A stretch of 64,000 bases of DNA from Pseudomonas citrullilanati (GTDB lineage: Bacteria; Pseudomonadota; Gammaproteobacteria; Pseudomonadales; Pseudomonadaceae), in assembly GCF_030580855.1 (NCBI RefSeq), contig NZ_JAUQOP010000002.1:186001-250000 (forward strand). Direction: 5' to 3'. Shown here one piece after another: positions 46,665-54,202 of the stretch. The number at the start of each line of letters is the position of its first letter. The stretch's first letter is position 1. The position numbers and the translations under genes were made by a program. A model generated the notes under the pieces. That model was not told the DNA's origin and searched no databases. It saw only the letters and a program-made list of their open reading frames with translations.

Positions 46665-47094
46665 GGCGCAGTCCTGTTCCGGAAAAATAGGTGGGCGAGG
46701 GCCGTCGCGCCACGGGCGCCGCTGCGCCACGCGGGGCTTTGTGAAGGATCGATTGCCAGGTGTCGCGTTGGTTGAGCAGGGCTTCGAGCAACTCCATCAG
46801 GTCGTCGACATGCCCGTGCGCCGCCAACTGCGCCACCAGCCATAACCGGGCGTCGTGGGGCGAACGCGCCAGCGCACCGGGAAATCGCGACAGGCTCGGG
46901 TGGGCCAGCCGGAGCACCTCTTCCAGGGCCGACTCGCTGGACACCGAAGCGGACAGCTCGACCGACAGCAACAGCACGTCTTCGAGTTTGTCGAAGATGA
47001 CCTCGCCGTCGTCGATGACCAGGACGAAAGGCGCAGGCTCCTCGGCCCCGGCGCGCCAGCGGATCAGTTGTGCGCGCAGCTCATGGCATTGCAT
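46657..47094 (-). CDS. hrpG: HrpG-like chaperone/regulator
   Basis: A 145-aa protein between hrpF and sctC, the place of hrpG in P. syringae. HrpG is chaperone-like and frees the activator HrpS from HrpV. Visible features are an N-terminal helix (CHELRAQLIRWRAG), strands (FVLVIDDGEVIFDKLEDVLLLSVELS) and a leucine-rich C-terminal helix. The extreme C-terminus is Pro/Arg-rich. The assignment is from position and layout. Confidence 0.77.
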   Translation of the reverse strand: MQCHELRAQLIRWRAGAEEPAPFVLVIDDGEVIFDKLEDVLLLSVELSASVSSESALEEVLRLAHPSLSRFPGALARSPHDARLWLVAQLAAHGHVDDLMELLEALLNQRDTWQSILHKAPRGAAAPVARRPSPTYFSGTGLRHA

Positions 47095-47305
47095 CGATGA
47101 TCGCCTTGGCGAGGTTGTGGTGGGCCGTGGTCTGTTGGGTGGCCGCCGTCACCGCCACCGACATGCCGTTCATGCTGGTGAGGAAGGTGTGCATGTCGTC
47201 GAGGGACTGGCTCTCTGCGGCGTTCATCGCCGCGTTGTTGACGTTGTCGGTGGCGCGCTGGAAGTAGGTGTCGAGGCGGCGTTGCAGGGCATCGATAGAA
47301 GACAT
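47081..47305 (-). CDS. hrpF: HrpF-like T3SS protein
   Basis: A 74-aa helical protein (MSSIDALQRRLDTYFQRATDNVNNA...) without Cys, the size and place of P. syringae HrpF. HrpF is needed for secretion and interacts with the pilin HrpA. The N-terminal heptad and C-terminal TAATQQTTAHHNLAKAIIDAMP resemble needle-type proteins. First gene after the hrp box at 47341, overlapping hrpG by 14 bases. Confidence 0.8.
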   Translation of the reverse strand: MSSIDALQRRLDTYFQRATDNVNNAAMNAAESQSLDDMHTFLTSMNGMSVAVTAATQQTTAHHNLAKAIIDAMP

Positions 47306-47340
47306 AAACGGTTCCTCCGGACTTGGGCGTGTTCACCGGG

Positions 47341-47369
47341 TGAGTGGTGGTTACGCCCGTGACGGTTCC
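47341..47369 (-). promoter_or_regulatory. hrp box of the hrpF-hrpV operon
   Basis: On the minus strand it reads GGAACC-N16-CCACTCA (GGTTCC at 47364-47369, TGAGTGG at 47341-47347), perfect and 36 bases before hrpF. Confidence 0.93.
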
Positions 47370-47404
47370 GCGAGGAAAAGAGAAAAGACGCCGGTGGGGC
47401 AGGG

Positions 47405-47980
47405 TTACGCTTCGGGCAGGCGCAAGGCCTCGACGGCGCTTGGCCAATCGAGCAGGAACGTGCCGCCGGGGGTTTGCAGCTTCACTTGGTGGCGGTCCAT
47501 GCCGGCATCAGCCACCGGCGTCCAGGGCCGGGGGTCGGCGCCGTCGAGGCTGCGGGTCAGGCTCGCCAGGTCGTCGGGATGACAGCGCAGGGTGGCATCG
47601 GCCGGGTCACGTTGCCGATGCGCCAGCTGGCGTACCAGGGCGTCGATGCGCGCCGCTTCAGGCACCTCGTCCAGCAGGGTCTGCAAGGCCTCGTTGACCA
47701 GGCGTGCGGCGCTGGCTTCGATCTGTTCCCACATCGCCTGGCGTTGCGCTTCCCATGTGGCGAGCAGGGCGTCGGCCTTGGCCCAGAACTGCGCCTGGGC
47801 CTTGAGTACCTTCGCCTCGGCCACTTCGCTGGCCTGTTCGAGCAACTGCGCGGCCTGCTCCCGGGCGTGTTCGATGACGCGTTGCGCACGGGCGCAATCC
47901 ACCAGGGTTTCGCGGGCGATGTAGGGCTGTAGCAGGCCCTGGCCTTCGGGGCGTAGTTCAAGGGTGCGCCGGGCGAGCAT
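47405..47980 (-). CDS. sctL: T3SS ATPase regulator SctL (HrpE)
   Basis: A 191-aa FliH/HrpE-family stator that ties the ATPase SctN to the sorting platform. A long N-terminal helix (residues about 15-75, VIEHAREQAAQLLEQASEVAEAKVLKAQAQFW) leads to the C-terminal ATPase-binding domain (LVNEALQTLLDEVPEAARIDALVRQLAHRQ). It overlaps sctK by 23 bases and ends the pilin operon. Confidence 0.87.
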   Translation of the reverse strand: MLARRTLELRPEGQGLLQPYIARETLVDCARAQRVIEHAREQAAQLLEQASEVAEAKVLKAQAQFWAKADALLATWEAQRQAMWEQIEASAARLVNEALQTLLDEVPEAARIDALVRQLAHRQRDPADATLRCHPDDLASLTRSLDGADPRPWTPVADAGMDRHQVKLQTPGGTFLLDWPSAVEALRLPEA

Positions 47981-48551
47981 CGTGCATCTCCGTGTCGTTG
48001 GCGGTGGGGGCAGGGGGCGCCAGGCTTTGCCCGGCTTTCCAGCAAGCGGATTGCCAGAGCGTGTCGAGCCTGGCCGCGGGCGCGGTGGGCGCCGCGCCGC
48101 TTTCGACGGTGAGGATTCGTGCCCGGGGGAACGCCAGGCGCGCCCGTTGCCAGGTCGCCTCGCCGAGCCAGGCGCGCAGTAACGCCAGCGGATCCTGGCC
48201 CGGTTCGAGCCAATGCCCGGGGCGCAACGCCTTGGCGGTGCGTTCGCACCAGGCGCGGTCCTGGGCCGACAGGGCCGGGGCTGCCGTCAACGGTGTACAC
48301 GTGGCCGCCACCAATTCACAAGCCAGGGCCAGCGCGGCCGGCGCGCACAGCAGCGCCTGCACCGCCGGGCTCGGCCTGGGAGGCTGGCAGGGCGTCATGC
48401 CGAAGCGCCTGGCCAATGCGGCGTGTTGGCCACGGGCCAGGGCGTCGAGGTGTGGCGCGGCCAGCCGGTCAAGGCCGGGCGGCTGCCATTCGGGGGCGGC
48501 CTGGCGCCAGGCGTGGTGCCACCAATGGACCCATTCCAGCGCGGCGTTCAT
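47958..48551 (-). CDS. sctK: T3SS sorting-platform adaptor SctK (HrpD)
   Basis: A 197-aa protein at the hrpD position between sctJ and sctL, probably the SctK adaptor that links the inner ring to the SctQ pods. Ala/Trp/Leu-rich sequence, with conserved-looking RLAAPHLDALARGQHAALARRFGM and ARLAFPRARILTVESG. Its start overlaps the sctJ stop (ATGA). Similarity in this family is weak, so the call leans on synteny. Confidence 0.78.
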   Translation of the reverse strand: MNAALEWVHWWHHAWRQAAPEWQPPGLDRLAAPHLDALARGQHAALARRFGMTPCQPPRPSPAVQALLCAPAALALACELVAATCTPLTAAPALSAQDRAWCERTAKALRPGHWLEPGQDPLALLRAWLGEATWQRARLAFPRARILTVESGAAPTAPAARLDTLWQSACWKAGQSLAPPAPTANDTEMHDARPAHP

Positions 48552-49432
48552 GCGGCGGACCCTTTGTCAGCGGCCCCGGCCCCCGGCTTCTTGACCGCGA
48601 ACAAGGTGGCCGCCGGGTGGCCCGGCGGTGCGCCGGGTGTGCTCGGCCGGGCGAGCTTGCCTTCGAGAAAGCGCGGCAGCGTCAGGGCCCCCTTGCGCCA
48701 CAACCGGTAGAGGCCGTAGCAGGCGCCCAGCAGGATGCCGAGCAAGGTGATGCCGGCCACCACGGTGACGGTCCGCCAGTAGGCGACTTCCTCGGCCTGC
48801 ATGACGAACGGCCCGAAGTGCGCCATCTTGCGCCGCTCCTGGTACGGCGTGGTGGGTACGAATACCACCGACAACTTGCTCGCATTGTGGGCCGCGTCGG
48901 CCATGCCGGGGATCCCGCTGGCGATCAGGTTGCGCACCCGTGGCGTGATGCTGTCGGGGTCCAGGGCCCCGGTGTGCTTGATGAACACCGACGCCGACGC
49001 CGGTTGCACCGGCTCCCCCGGCGCGACCCGTTCCGGCAGGACCACATGGACCCGGGCGAGCACCACGCCGTCGATCTGCGACAGGGTCGATTCGAGTTCC
49101 TGGGACAATGCGTAGATGTACCGGGCGCGCTCTTCCAGCGGCGTGGAAATGACCCCTTCCTTGCGAAAGATATCCCCCAGGCTGGAGCGGGAGCGCCGCG
49201 GCAGGCCGGCGGCTTCCAGGACGTGGACGGCGCTGTTCATGTCGGCGGTCTCGACCAGGACGGTCATGCCGTCCTTGTCGACCTGCTTGCTCGCCTCGAT
49301 GTCCTTGTCCGCCAACTCCGCGATCACTTCGTTGGCATCCTGCTCGGAGAGGCGGCTGTGCAGCGCCGACCGCTCCTCGCAGGCCGTGAGCAGCAGGCAC
49401 AGTAACAGCGTTGAGCAGGCGCGCATGAACAT
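48548..49432 (-). CDS. sctJ: T3SS inner-membrane ring lipoprotein SctJ (HrcJ)
   Basis: YscJ/FliF-family lipoprotein of 294 aa with lipobox LLLTAC (C18), two ring-building domains (ELADKDIEASKQVDKDGMTVLV... and VVLARVHVVLPERVAPGEPVQPASASVFIKH) and a C-terminal membrane helix about residues 221-245. It is 14 bases downstream of sctI, with AAGGAA before the ATG. Confidence 0.94.
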   Translation of the reverse strand: MFMRACSTLLLCLLLTACEERSALHSRLSEQDANEVIAELADKDIEASKQVDKDGMTVLVETADMNSAVHVLEAAGLPRRSRSSLGDIFRKEGVISTPLEERARYIYALSQELESTLSQIDGVVLARVHVVLPERVAPGEPVQPASASVFIKHTGALDPDSITPRVRNLIASGIPGMADAAHNASKLSVVFVPTTPYQERRKMAHFGPFVMQAEEVAYWRTVTVVAGITLLGILLGACYGLYRLWRKGALTLPRFLEGKLARPSTPGAPPGHPAATLFAVKKPGAGAADKGSAA

Positions 49433-49446
49433 GGCCGGTGTTTCCT

Positions 49447-49821
49447 TTACTGGAGGTTGGTGAGCTTCTCGATCGCCTGGGAACCCTTGCTGACCAATTT
49501 TGCGGTCATCAGGCTTTCCAGGTGAAATGACGATAACGATCGGTTCGACTGCAGCATGTCCTGCGGGTCGGCGGTGCGGATGGCCTTGAGCATGTCGCGA
49601 TTGGCGCGTTCGTCCAGTCGCTGCAGCTCGCCGGAGCGGCTCGACAATGAGTCGATGATCCGCGCCGCGACGTTGTTTTCACGGTCCGGCGCCGGGGTTT
49701 TTTCTTGCATCTGCGCATTGAACCAACTGACGTCGCTGGCTTCGGCGCTGGCCGGCGGCCTGGCGCTTGTCTTGGCCGGGGAAGAGGCCAGTTGGCTGGC
49801 ATCGATGGCTTGTATTTCCAT
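49447..49821 (-). CDS. sctI: T3SS inner rod protein SctI (HrpB)
   Basis: A 124-aa protein in the hrpB position before sctJ. It has a disordered N-terminus (residues 1-55) and a C-terminal helix pair (DPQDMLQSNRSLSSFHLESLMTAKLVSKGSQAIEKLTNLQ), as in YscI/PrgJ inner-rod proteins. The start at 49821 has TTGGAG six bases upstream. An ATG at 49851 has no such site. Confidence 0.82.
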   Translation of the reverse strand: MEIQAIDASQLASSPAKTSARPPASAEASDVSWFNAQMQEKTPAPDRENNVAARIIDSLSSRSGELQRLDERANRDMLKAIRTADPQDMLQSNRSLSSFHLESLMTAKLVSKGSQAIEKLTNLQ

Positions 49822-49866
49822 GGGCTTCTCCAATCTACGGGGATGAAACAAACAGGGCCGATGCCG

Positions 49867-50784
49867 TCAGGCGCACATCAGCCGCAGGACATTGCGGGCA
49901 CTGCCGGTGACGCTCAGGTGAAATTCGATTTCCTCGCGGCTGCGCCTGGCGCGTCGATGCGCGACCGGGTATTGGCCGGCCAGGCGGCCCAAGGCCAGGT
50001 CCAGTTGTTCGAGGGCCAGTTGGAACAGCCGGGTCTCGCGGGCCTCCAGGGGCGTGCCAAGGGCGATGCGCTCGGTCCATGTCCCGGCTTCGCCGTCGTG
50101 GCTCGCGGGCGGTGGGTAGCGCAGCGGGTGTTGATCCATGAAGCTGGCGACCTCGAACAACAGGTCCTGGTCGTCCGGCTCATAGCGCGCCTGGCCTGCG
50201 CGGTCGTCGATGTCCAGCAGGGTCAGCAGCTTGCGCCGGCCCAGCATGGCGATGAGCTTGAGCAGCAGGCGCAGGCTGGCGTTGTGCCGGTCGAGCGGCC
50301 CTCCGGTTTCCCAGGCACTGAACAGCGCACCGCAGAAGGGGTTGTTCGCGCTGCCGAAATCACTCTGGCTGCCGACGTCGTTGTCGCCGATGGGCGGCCG
50401 GCGATGGGCGAACATCTGCGCCAGGTCGCCAAACAGGTCTTCGTCCGAGTACGCATCGTCGATGTCGACCTCCAGGTTCTGGCCGGTCCCGCCGTTGATC
50501 TCTTCCAGGATGTCCGCCAGCACCAGGTTCAGGGGGGCCTCCGTTTCCACGGCCAAGCCCTGTTGCGGGGGCTGCCAGCCGAAGGGCGACCGCCCGGAGC
50601 CCGAGTCGTGTTCACCGCCCCATCGCACGAGCGATTCCTTCAATCGGCCGCCGGTCGCATGCTGCGCCAGGTGCTCGATCACCGCGTCCGCCACGCCCTG
50701 GGAAATCGGGCTGCGGCGCTGCGTGGGGTCATCGTGTGAAAGGACGGCGGGGGGACGAAGGCTGTTCAGCCGGTCGATGTGCAT
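49867..50784 (-). CDS. Unknown protein in the hrpZ position of the pilin operon
   Basis: I do not recognise this 305-aa protein. It lies where P. syringae has the harpin gene hrpZ, between pilin and SctI genes. It is not Gly-rich and has two Cys (in NPFCGAL and at C303), unlike harpins. It is acidic, with a helical centre (DRHNASLRLLLKLIAMLGRRKLLTLLDID) and a mixed C-terminal domain (EEIEFHLSVTGSARNVLRLMC) that looks cytoplasmic. No signal peptide or transmembrane helix. It could be a secreted translocator, a pilus-assembly factor or an effector. The start at 50784 has only a weak AGG upstream. Confidence 0.72.
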   Translation of the reverse strand: MHIDRLNSLRPPAVLSHDDPTQRRSPISQGVADAVIEHLAQHATGGRLKESLVRWGGEHDSGSGRSPFGWQPPQQGLAVETEAPLNLVLADILEEINGGTGQNLEVDIDDAYSDEDLFGDLAQMFAHRRPPIGDNDVGSQSDFGSANNPFCGALFSAWETGGPLDRHNASLRLLLKLIAMLGRRKLLTLLDIDDRAGQARYEPDDQDLLFEVASFMDQHPLRYPPPASHDGEAGTWTERIALGTPLEARETRLFQLALEQLDLALGRLAGQYPVAHRRARRSREEIEFHLSVTGSARNVLRLMCA

Positions 50785-50842
50785 GGGCCTGATCTCATCG
50801 CGCTTGAAGAGACCCCGCCGCGGCGGGGCTTGAAGCGAGTCG

Positions 50843-51052
50843 TCAGAATCGTATGTTCTTGGACGCCTCCCCCATGGCCGTGATGGCCTTGGTGGCACTG
50901 TCCATGGACTCGGCCGAGATGGCGTTCATGGTGTCGGCGATCAGTTTCTTTTGGTCGAATTCGGATTTCATGGTCGTCATCGCAGCCGAGGTAGCGTCCA
51001 TCTGCTGCATGGCCGCCATGGAGGCCGCAAGGGAAGCTCCACCAAAACTCAT
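50843..51052 (-). CDS. hrpA: Hrp pilin candidate (HrpA-like)
   Basis: A very small 69-aa, all-helical, Ala/Met/Ser-rich protein (MSFGGASLAASMAAMQQMDATSAAM...) without Cys or signal peptide. It is the first gene downstream of a hrp box and before the sctI-sctJ genes, as hrpA is in P. syringae. HrpA pilins are usually about 100-113 aa, so this one is short. The C-terminal LIADTMNAISAESMDSATKA is the likely polymerisation helix. The start is at 51052. The open frame to 51145 lies in the promoter. Confidence 0.8.
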   Translation of the reverse strand: MSFGGASLAASMAAMQQMDATSAAMTTMKSEFDQKKLIADTMNAISAESMDSATKAITAMGEASKNIRF

Positions 51053-51105
51053 AGTCGTATCTCCGGATTGTGGAATGGCGAGACGCTTGTGAGGGTCTCG
51101 ATGGT

Positions 51106-51134
51106 TAGGTGGCGGCGCAGGTGGAAACGGTTCC
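51106..51134 (-). promoter_or_regulatory. hrp box of the pilin operon
   Basis: On the minus strand it reads GGAACC-N16-CCACCTA (GGTTCC at 51129-51134, TAGGTGG at 51106-51112), perfect and 54 bases before the pilin start. Confidence 0.93.
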
Positions 51135-51145
51135 ACCCCCGGCAC

Positions 51146-52084
51146 TCAACTCATCGATATTTCCAGGCACTTCATCCGGTAGTAGAGCGTGCGACGGGCG
51201 ATGCCGAGTTCGGCGATGACCTTGTCGATATGACGATGGTGGCGACGCATGCAGTCTTCGATGAGCACTTTCTCGAACTGCTGCAGTTGCTCTTTCAGGT
51301 TGAGGGTGGTGTTGCAGCGCTCCGATTGTTCGGCGCGAGGCAGCGCCGGCAGGCCCAGCACGTAGCGTTTGGCGGCGGACTGCAGCTCGCGGATGTTGCC
51401 GGGCCATGCATAGCCGATCAGCTGGCACAGCAGCTCCGGCGACGGGGCGATGTAGGGCCGGTCCAGGGCCTTGGCTTCCCGCCGCACCAGTGACTGGAAC
51501 AGCGGCACGATGCGCTCTTTGCGGCTGCGCAGGGGCGGCAGCTTGAGGCTGACGATGTTCAGGCGGAAATACAGGTCGCGGCGAAACTCGCCCCGTTCGA
51601 CCATCTCCGCCAAGGGACACTGGGCGGAGGCGATCACCCGCATGTTCACCGGGATGTTCTGGGTCGAGCCCAACCGTTGGACGGTCCTGGATTCCAGCAC
51701 GCGCAGCAGCTTGGCTTGCAGTGCCAGGGGCATGCTGTCGACCTCGTCCAGGTACAGCGTTCCATTGTGCGCCGCCTCGACGAACCCCGCGCGACTCTGG
51801 CTGACGCCGGTAAACGCACCGGTGTTGGCCCCGAACAGCTGGCTCTCGGCGAGGCTCTCGGGAATGGCCGCGCAGTTGATGGCGACGAACTTGCCGGAGC
51901 GCCCGGACATGCGGTGGATCTTCTCCGCCAGGGTGTCCTTGCCGGTGCCGGTTTCGCCGCGCAACAGCACGTCGACCATGAGCGGCGCGACACTTTGGGC
52001 GAACGCCTCGAGGTTGAGAACATCCTCTTTATGGGTAGTGGAAAGTGCAGCGCAAAGCATCTTTTGCATCACTGACGATTCCAT
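51146..52084 (-). CDS. hrpS: HrpR/HrpS-type sigma54 activator (RspR)
   Basis: Enhancer-binding protein of 312 aa that should open the sigma54 promoter of the HrpL-like gene. It has no receiver or sensor domain, as HrpR/HrpS. The AAA+ core shows Walker A GETGTGKD, the sigma54-contact loop GAFTG and Walker B LYLDEVD. A Fis-type helix-turn-helix closes the protein (VIAELGIARRTLYYRMKCLE). P. syringae has two such genes side by side and only one is here, as described for P. fluorescens RspR. A second in-frame ATG is at 52069. HrpV- and HrpG-like genes nearby suggest protein-level control. Confidence 0.92.
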   Translation of the reverse strand: MESSVMQKMLCAALSTTHKEDVLNLEAFAQSVAPLMVDVLLRGETGTGKDTLAEKIHRMSGRSGKFVAINCAAIPESLAESQLFGANTGAFTGVSQSRAGFVEAAHNGTLYLDEVDSMPLALQAKLLRVLESRTVQRLGSTQNIPVNMRVIASAQCPLAEMVERGEFRRDLYFRLNIVSLKLPPLRSRKERIVPLFQSLVRREAKALDRPYIAPSPELLCQLIGYAWPGNIRELQSAAKRYVLGLPALPRAEQSERCNTTLNLKEQLQQFEKVLIEDCMRRHHRHIDKVIAELGIARRTLYYRMKCLEISMS

Positions 52085-52464
52085 TCTTGTTTTGGTAGGA
52101 GGCCGACAAGTTAAAGATCAAAGGCACGTGGATATTTCCCGCACCGCGTCACGACCGACTTGAGACCAACGTTCTGTTTGCTACGGAGGTTTAGAGAACC
52201 GATTAAAAAAAAGTTCATGCTGGCACGGCAGATGTTAATCGTTTCAGCTCAACGGCAGGATTGCCCGAATACCCCTTGGCGACCCGTCTGGCATGGGGTT
52301 TGGCCGAAAAAATGAGTGTCCTGCGCGGCCCTTGGGAAATTGGATCCGACAAACGGTTCAGCGCCAGCGAGCGTTTGGAGCAAACGCTCTACTATCAAAC
52401 AAATGTTCGATCGTTTAGTACTGCGCAAGAAGATTCAGGCAATACGCTTCGTAGTTCGGCTTAG
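52085..52464. other. 380-base regulatory gap beside the activator gene
   Basis: No gene is supported here. It must hold the promoter of the sigma54 activator gene. It contains an A8 tract near 52205 and a perfect palindrome AGCGTTTG-N3-CAAACGCT at 52370-52388. Local AT content is above that of its neighbours. I cannot assign -10/-35 elements. Confidence 0.55.
52370..52388. promoter_or_regulatory. Perfect 8-base inverted repeat (operator candidate)
   Basis: AGCGTTTG and CAAACGCT flank GAG. The arms are compatible with a dimeric repressor or activator site. It is about 290 bases upstream of the T3SS activator gene and 77 bases after the stop codon of the DUF6436 gene. Confidence 0.4.
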
Positions 52465-53040
52465 TCACTTTGGAGTTGACCAGGGACAATAACAACCGAC
52501 TGCCAATGTGTTAGTGGCATCAACTTTGCGCCCTGCACTAAGCGCTTCGAGGATCGGTTCGATAAAGCTGTTGCTCGAGTTGCAAGTGAGTCCTTCACTG
52601 TAGGGGCCGAAGTACGCCAGCTGACCGCTGCGGTCCCAGATCGCCACCGCGGGGCTTGCGGGAATCTGGCTGGAGCCGGGGAGGGTGTCCAGGGCTCTGA
52701 GGCGGCTCAGCGTCGTCGGCAGCTGGCCGTGACTGCCGGCTTTCTGCACCGCATAGAATTCCACGCCTCGGGCCGTGTATTGATCGATCAGCTCGGCCAG
52801 ATGTTGCTGGTTGCCGACGTTGCAGGGGCAGGCCGGGTCCCAGAAATGCACCAGGCGGATCGCGCCAGGGCCGGCCAGCTCGGAGGGCAGGCGCAGCGGT
52901 TCGCCGGAGAACACCGCCGTATGCTGGCTGAAAGCCCGCAGGAAGCGTCCCTGGAACCAGTCGTAGGCCACCCACAGCAGGGCGGCGCATGCGAGGGCGA
53001 GCAGGCTGGCAAGCAAGGTCGTGCGGTGGGACGGGCGCAT
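52465..53040 (-). CDS. Thioredoxin-fold DUF6436 membrane-anchored protein
   Basis: A 191-aa protein with an N-terminal membrane anchor (residues about 8-27, LLASLLALACAALLWVAYDW) and a periplasmic thioredoxin-like domain. The redox-type motif is D-P-A-C-P-C-N in RLVHFWDPACPCNVGNQQHL. A later Cys pair (C in GLTCNSS and GCYCPWS) could form a disulfide. This layout corresponds to DUF6436. The role is unknown, perhaps disulfide exchange. GGAGG precedes the ATG. Confidence 0.8.
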   Translation of the reverse strand: MRPSHRTTLLASLLALACAALLWVAYDWFQGRFLRAFSQHTAVFSGEPLRLPSELAGPGAIRLVHFWDPACPCNVGNQQHLAELIDQYTARGVEFYAVQKAGSHGQLPTTLSRLRALDTLPGSSQIPASPAVAIWDRSGQLAYFGPYSEGLTCNSSNSFIEPILEALSAGRKVDATNTLAVGCYCPWSTPK

Positions 53041-53088
53041 GGTATCGATCCTCCGGGGCCGCGTAGCTTGCCATGCCCGCCGCGACAG

Positions 53089-54096
53089 ATGAATATCGCA
53101 GGCCTACAAAGTCTGTTTCGCGCGATGCGCTTCTGCCTGGACCTATTGATGCCTGCTCCTTTCGATCCCGATCTCCTGCGTGCCAGCCTGCAACCCCTGG
53201 CCCGGTGGCAACCCTTGTCGGAGCAAGCCCAGGCGTACCAGCGCTTCTATGGCCTGGACTTTCCCGGGCGCAAGGTGCGCTCGGGGCTGGGGTGCTTCGA
53301 GGTGCCGGGGTACACGCTGGTCAGCCAGGTCTGGTGGCCGGAAAAAGCCGTGGCGACGCTGTTTGTGTTCCACGGCTACTACGACCACATGGGGCTGTAC
53401 CGGCACCTGATCGAGTGGGGCCTGGAACAAGGCTTCGCGGTGATCGCCTGCGACCTGCCGGGCCACGGGCTGTCCAGCGGCGAGCGCGCCAGCATCGATG
53501 ATTTCGCCGAGTACCAGGCGACCTTGCAGGGCCTGTTGGGCGAGGCCGGCGCGCTGGCGCTGCCCCAGCCCTGGCACCTGTGCGGCCAGAGCACGGGCGG
53601 CGCCATCGTGGTCGATCATGTGCTCAACCAGGGCGCCCACAGCCCGGCCCAGGGCCAGGTCATCCTATTGTCGCCGTTGGTGCGCCCGCGGGCGTGGGGC
53701 TGGTCGCGGCTGAGTTATTACCTGCTCAAGCCGTTCGTGACCGGCATCGCCCGGCGCTTCAGCGAGAACTCCAGCGATCCGCAGTTCCTGCCGTTCCTGC
53801 AAGCCGACCCGCTGCAACCGCTGCGCCTGCCCACGGCGTGGGTCGGGGCGCTGGGCCAGTGGATCAAGCGTATCGAGGCCGCCCCGGGCAGCCCGCGCCA
53901 GCCATTGATCGTGCAGGGGCAGGCGGACATGACAGTGGATTGGAAGCACAACCTGGACGTGTTGCGCAGCAAGTTCGACCGGCCCCAGGTGCTGATGCTG
54001 CCCGAGGGCCGGCATCACCTGGCGAACGAGACCCTGGCGATGCGCCAGGAGATGTTCGGGTTTCTGGAAAAAAGGATGAGCCGGATGCGGCGCTGA
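53089..54096 (+). CDS. Alpha/beta hydrolase, lysophospholipase-like (S33)
   Basis: A 335-aa serine hydrolase of the Hydrolase_4 group. The oxyanion segment is FHGYYDHMG, the nucleophile is S168 in GQSTGG, a probable acid lies in GQADMTVDW and the His in GRHHLANE. It is monoglyceride-lipase/lysophospholipase-like and has no signal peptide. Start choice is uncertain: ATGs at 53089, 53125 and 53149 are in frame and none has a strong ribosome site. The much longer frame upstream is antisense to the DUF6436 gene. Confidence 0.82.
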   Translation: MNIAGLQSLFRAMRFCLDLLMPAPFDPDLLRASLQPLARWQPLSEQAQAYQRFYGLDFPGRKVRSGLGCFEVPGYTLVSQVWWPEKAVATLFVFHGYYDHMGLYRHLIEWGLEQGFAVIACDLPGHGLSSGERASIDDFAEYQATLQGLLGEAGALALPQPWHLCGQSTGGAIVVDHVLNQGAHSPAQGQVILLSPLVRPRAWGWSRLSYYLLKPFVTGIARRFSENSSDPQFLPFLQADPLQPLRLPTAWVGALGQWIKRIEAAPGSPRQPLIVQGQADMTVDWKHNLDVLRSKFDRPQVLMLPEGRHHLANETLAMRQEMFGFLEKRMSRMRR

Positions 54097-54109
54097 AGTA
54101 TCGATGGCT

Positions 54110-54180
54110 GTCGCGAGCGGGCTCGCTCCCACAGGGGGTCAATGAGTCCGGCCCAGTGGGAGCGAGCCTGCTCGCGATAG
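54110..54180. repeat. REP doublet, head-in order
   Basis: Two REP units of the GTGGGAGC class in the order (CTCGCTCCCACA...) then (AGTGGGAGCGAGC...), the reverse of the order at 2153 and 62510. It lies between two convergent genes. Confidence 0.88.
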
Positions 54181-54202
54181 CGCCAGTACCGGCGCTGCAA
54201 AA

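Noticed and set aside
44280-46775. An 831-codon plus-strand frame opposite sctC
   Set aside because: Low-complexity translation antisense to the secretin gene, with no promoter or start signal. The minus strand has full operon logic.
52261-52464. A 67-codon frame in the gap beside the activator gene
   Set aside because: No ribosome site, no recognisable protein, and it covers a palindrome and promoter DNA.
24000-52500. A mobile genomic island with integrase and att sites around the T3SS
   Set aside because: No integrase, transposase, tRNA or flanking direct repeat is visible. The base composition does not obviously differ. Transfer can only be argued from comparison with other genomes.
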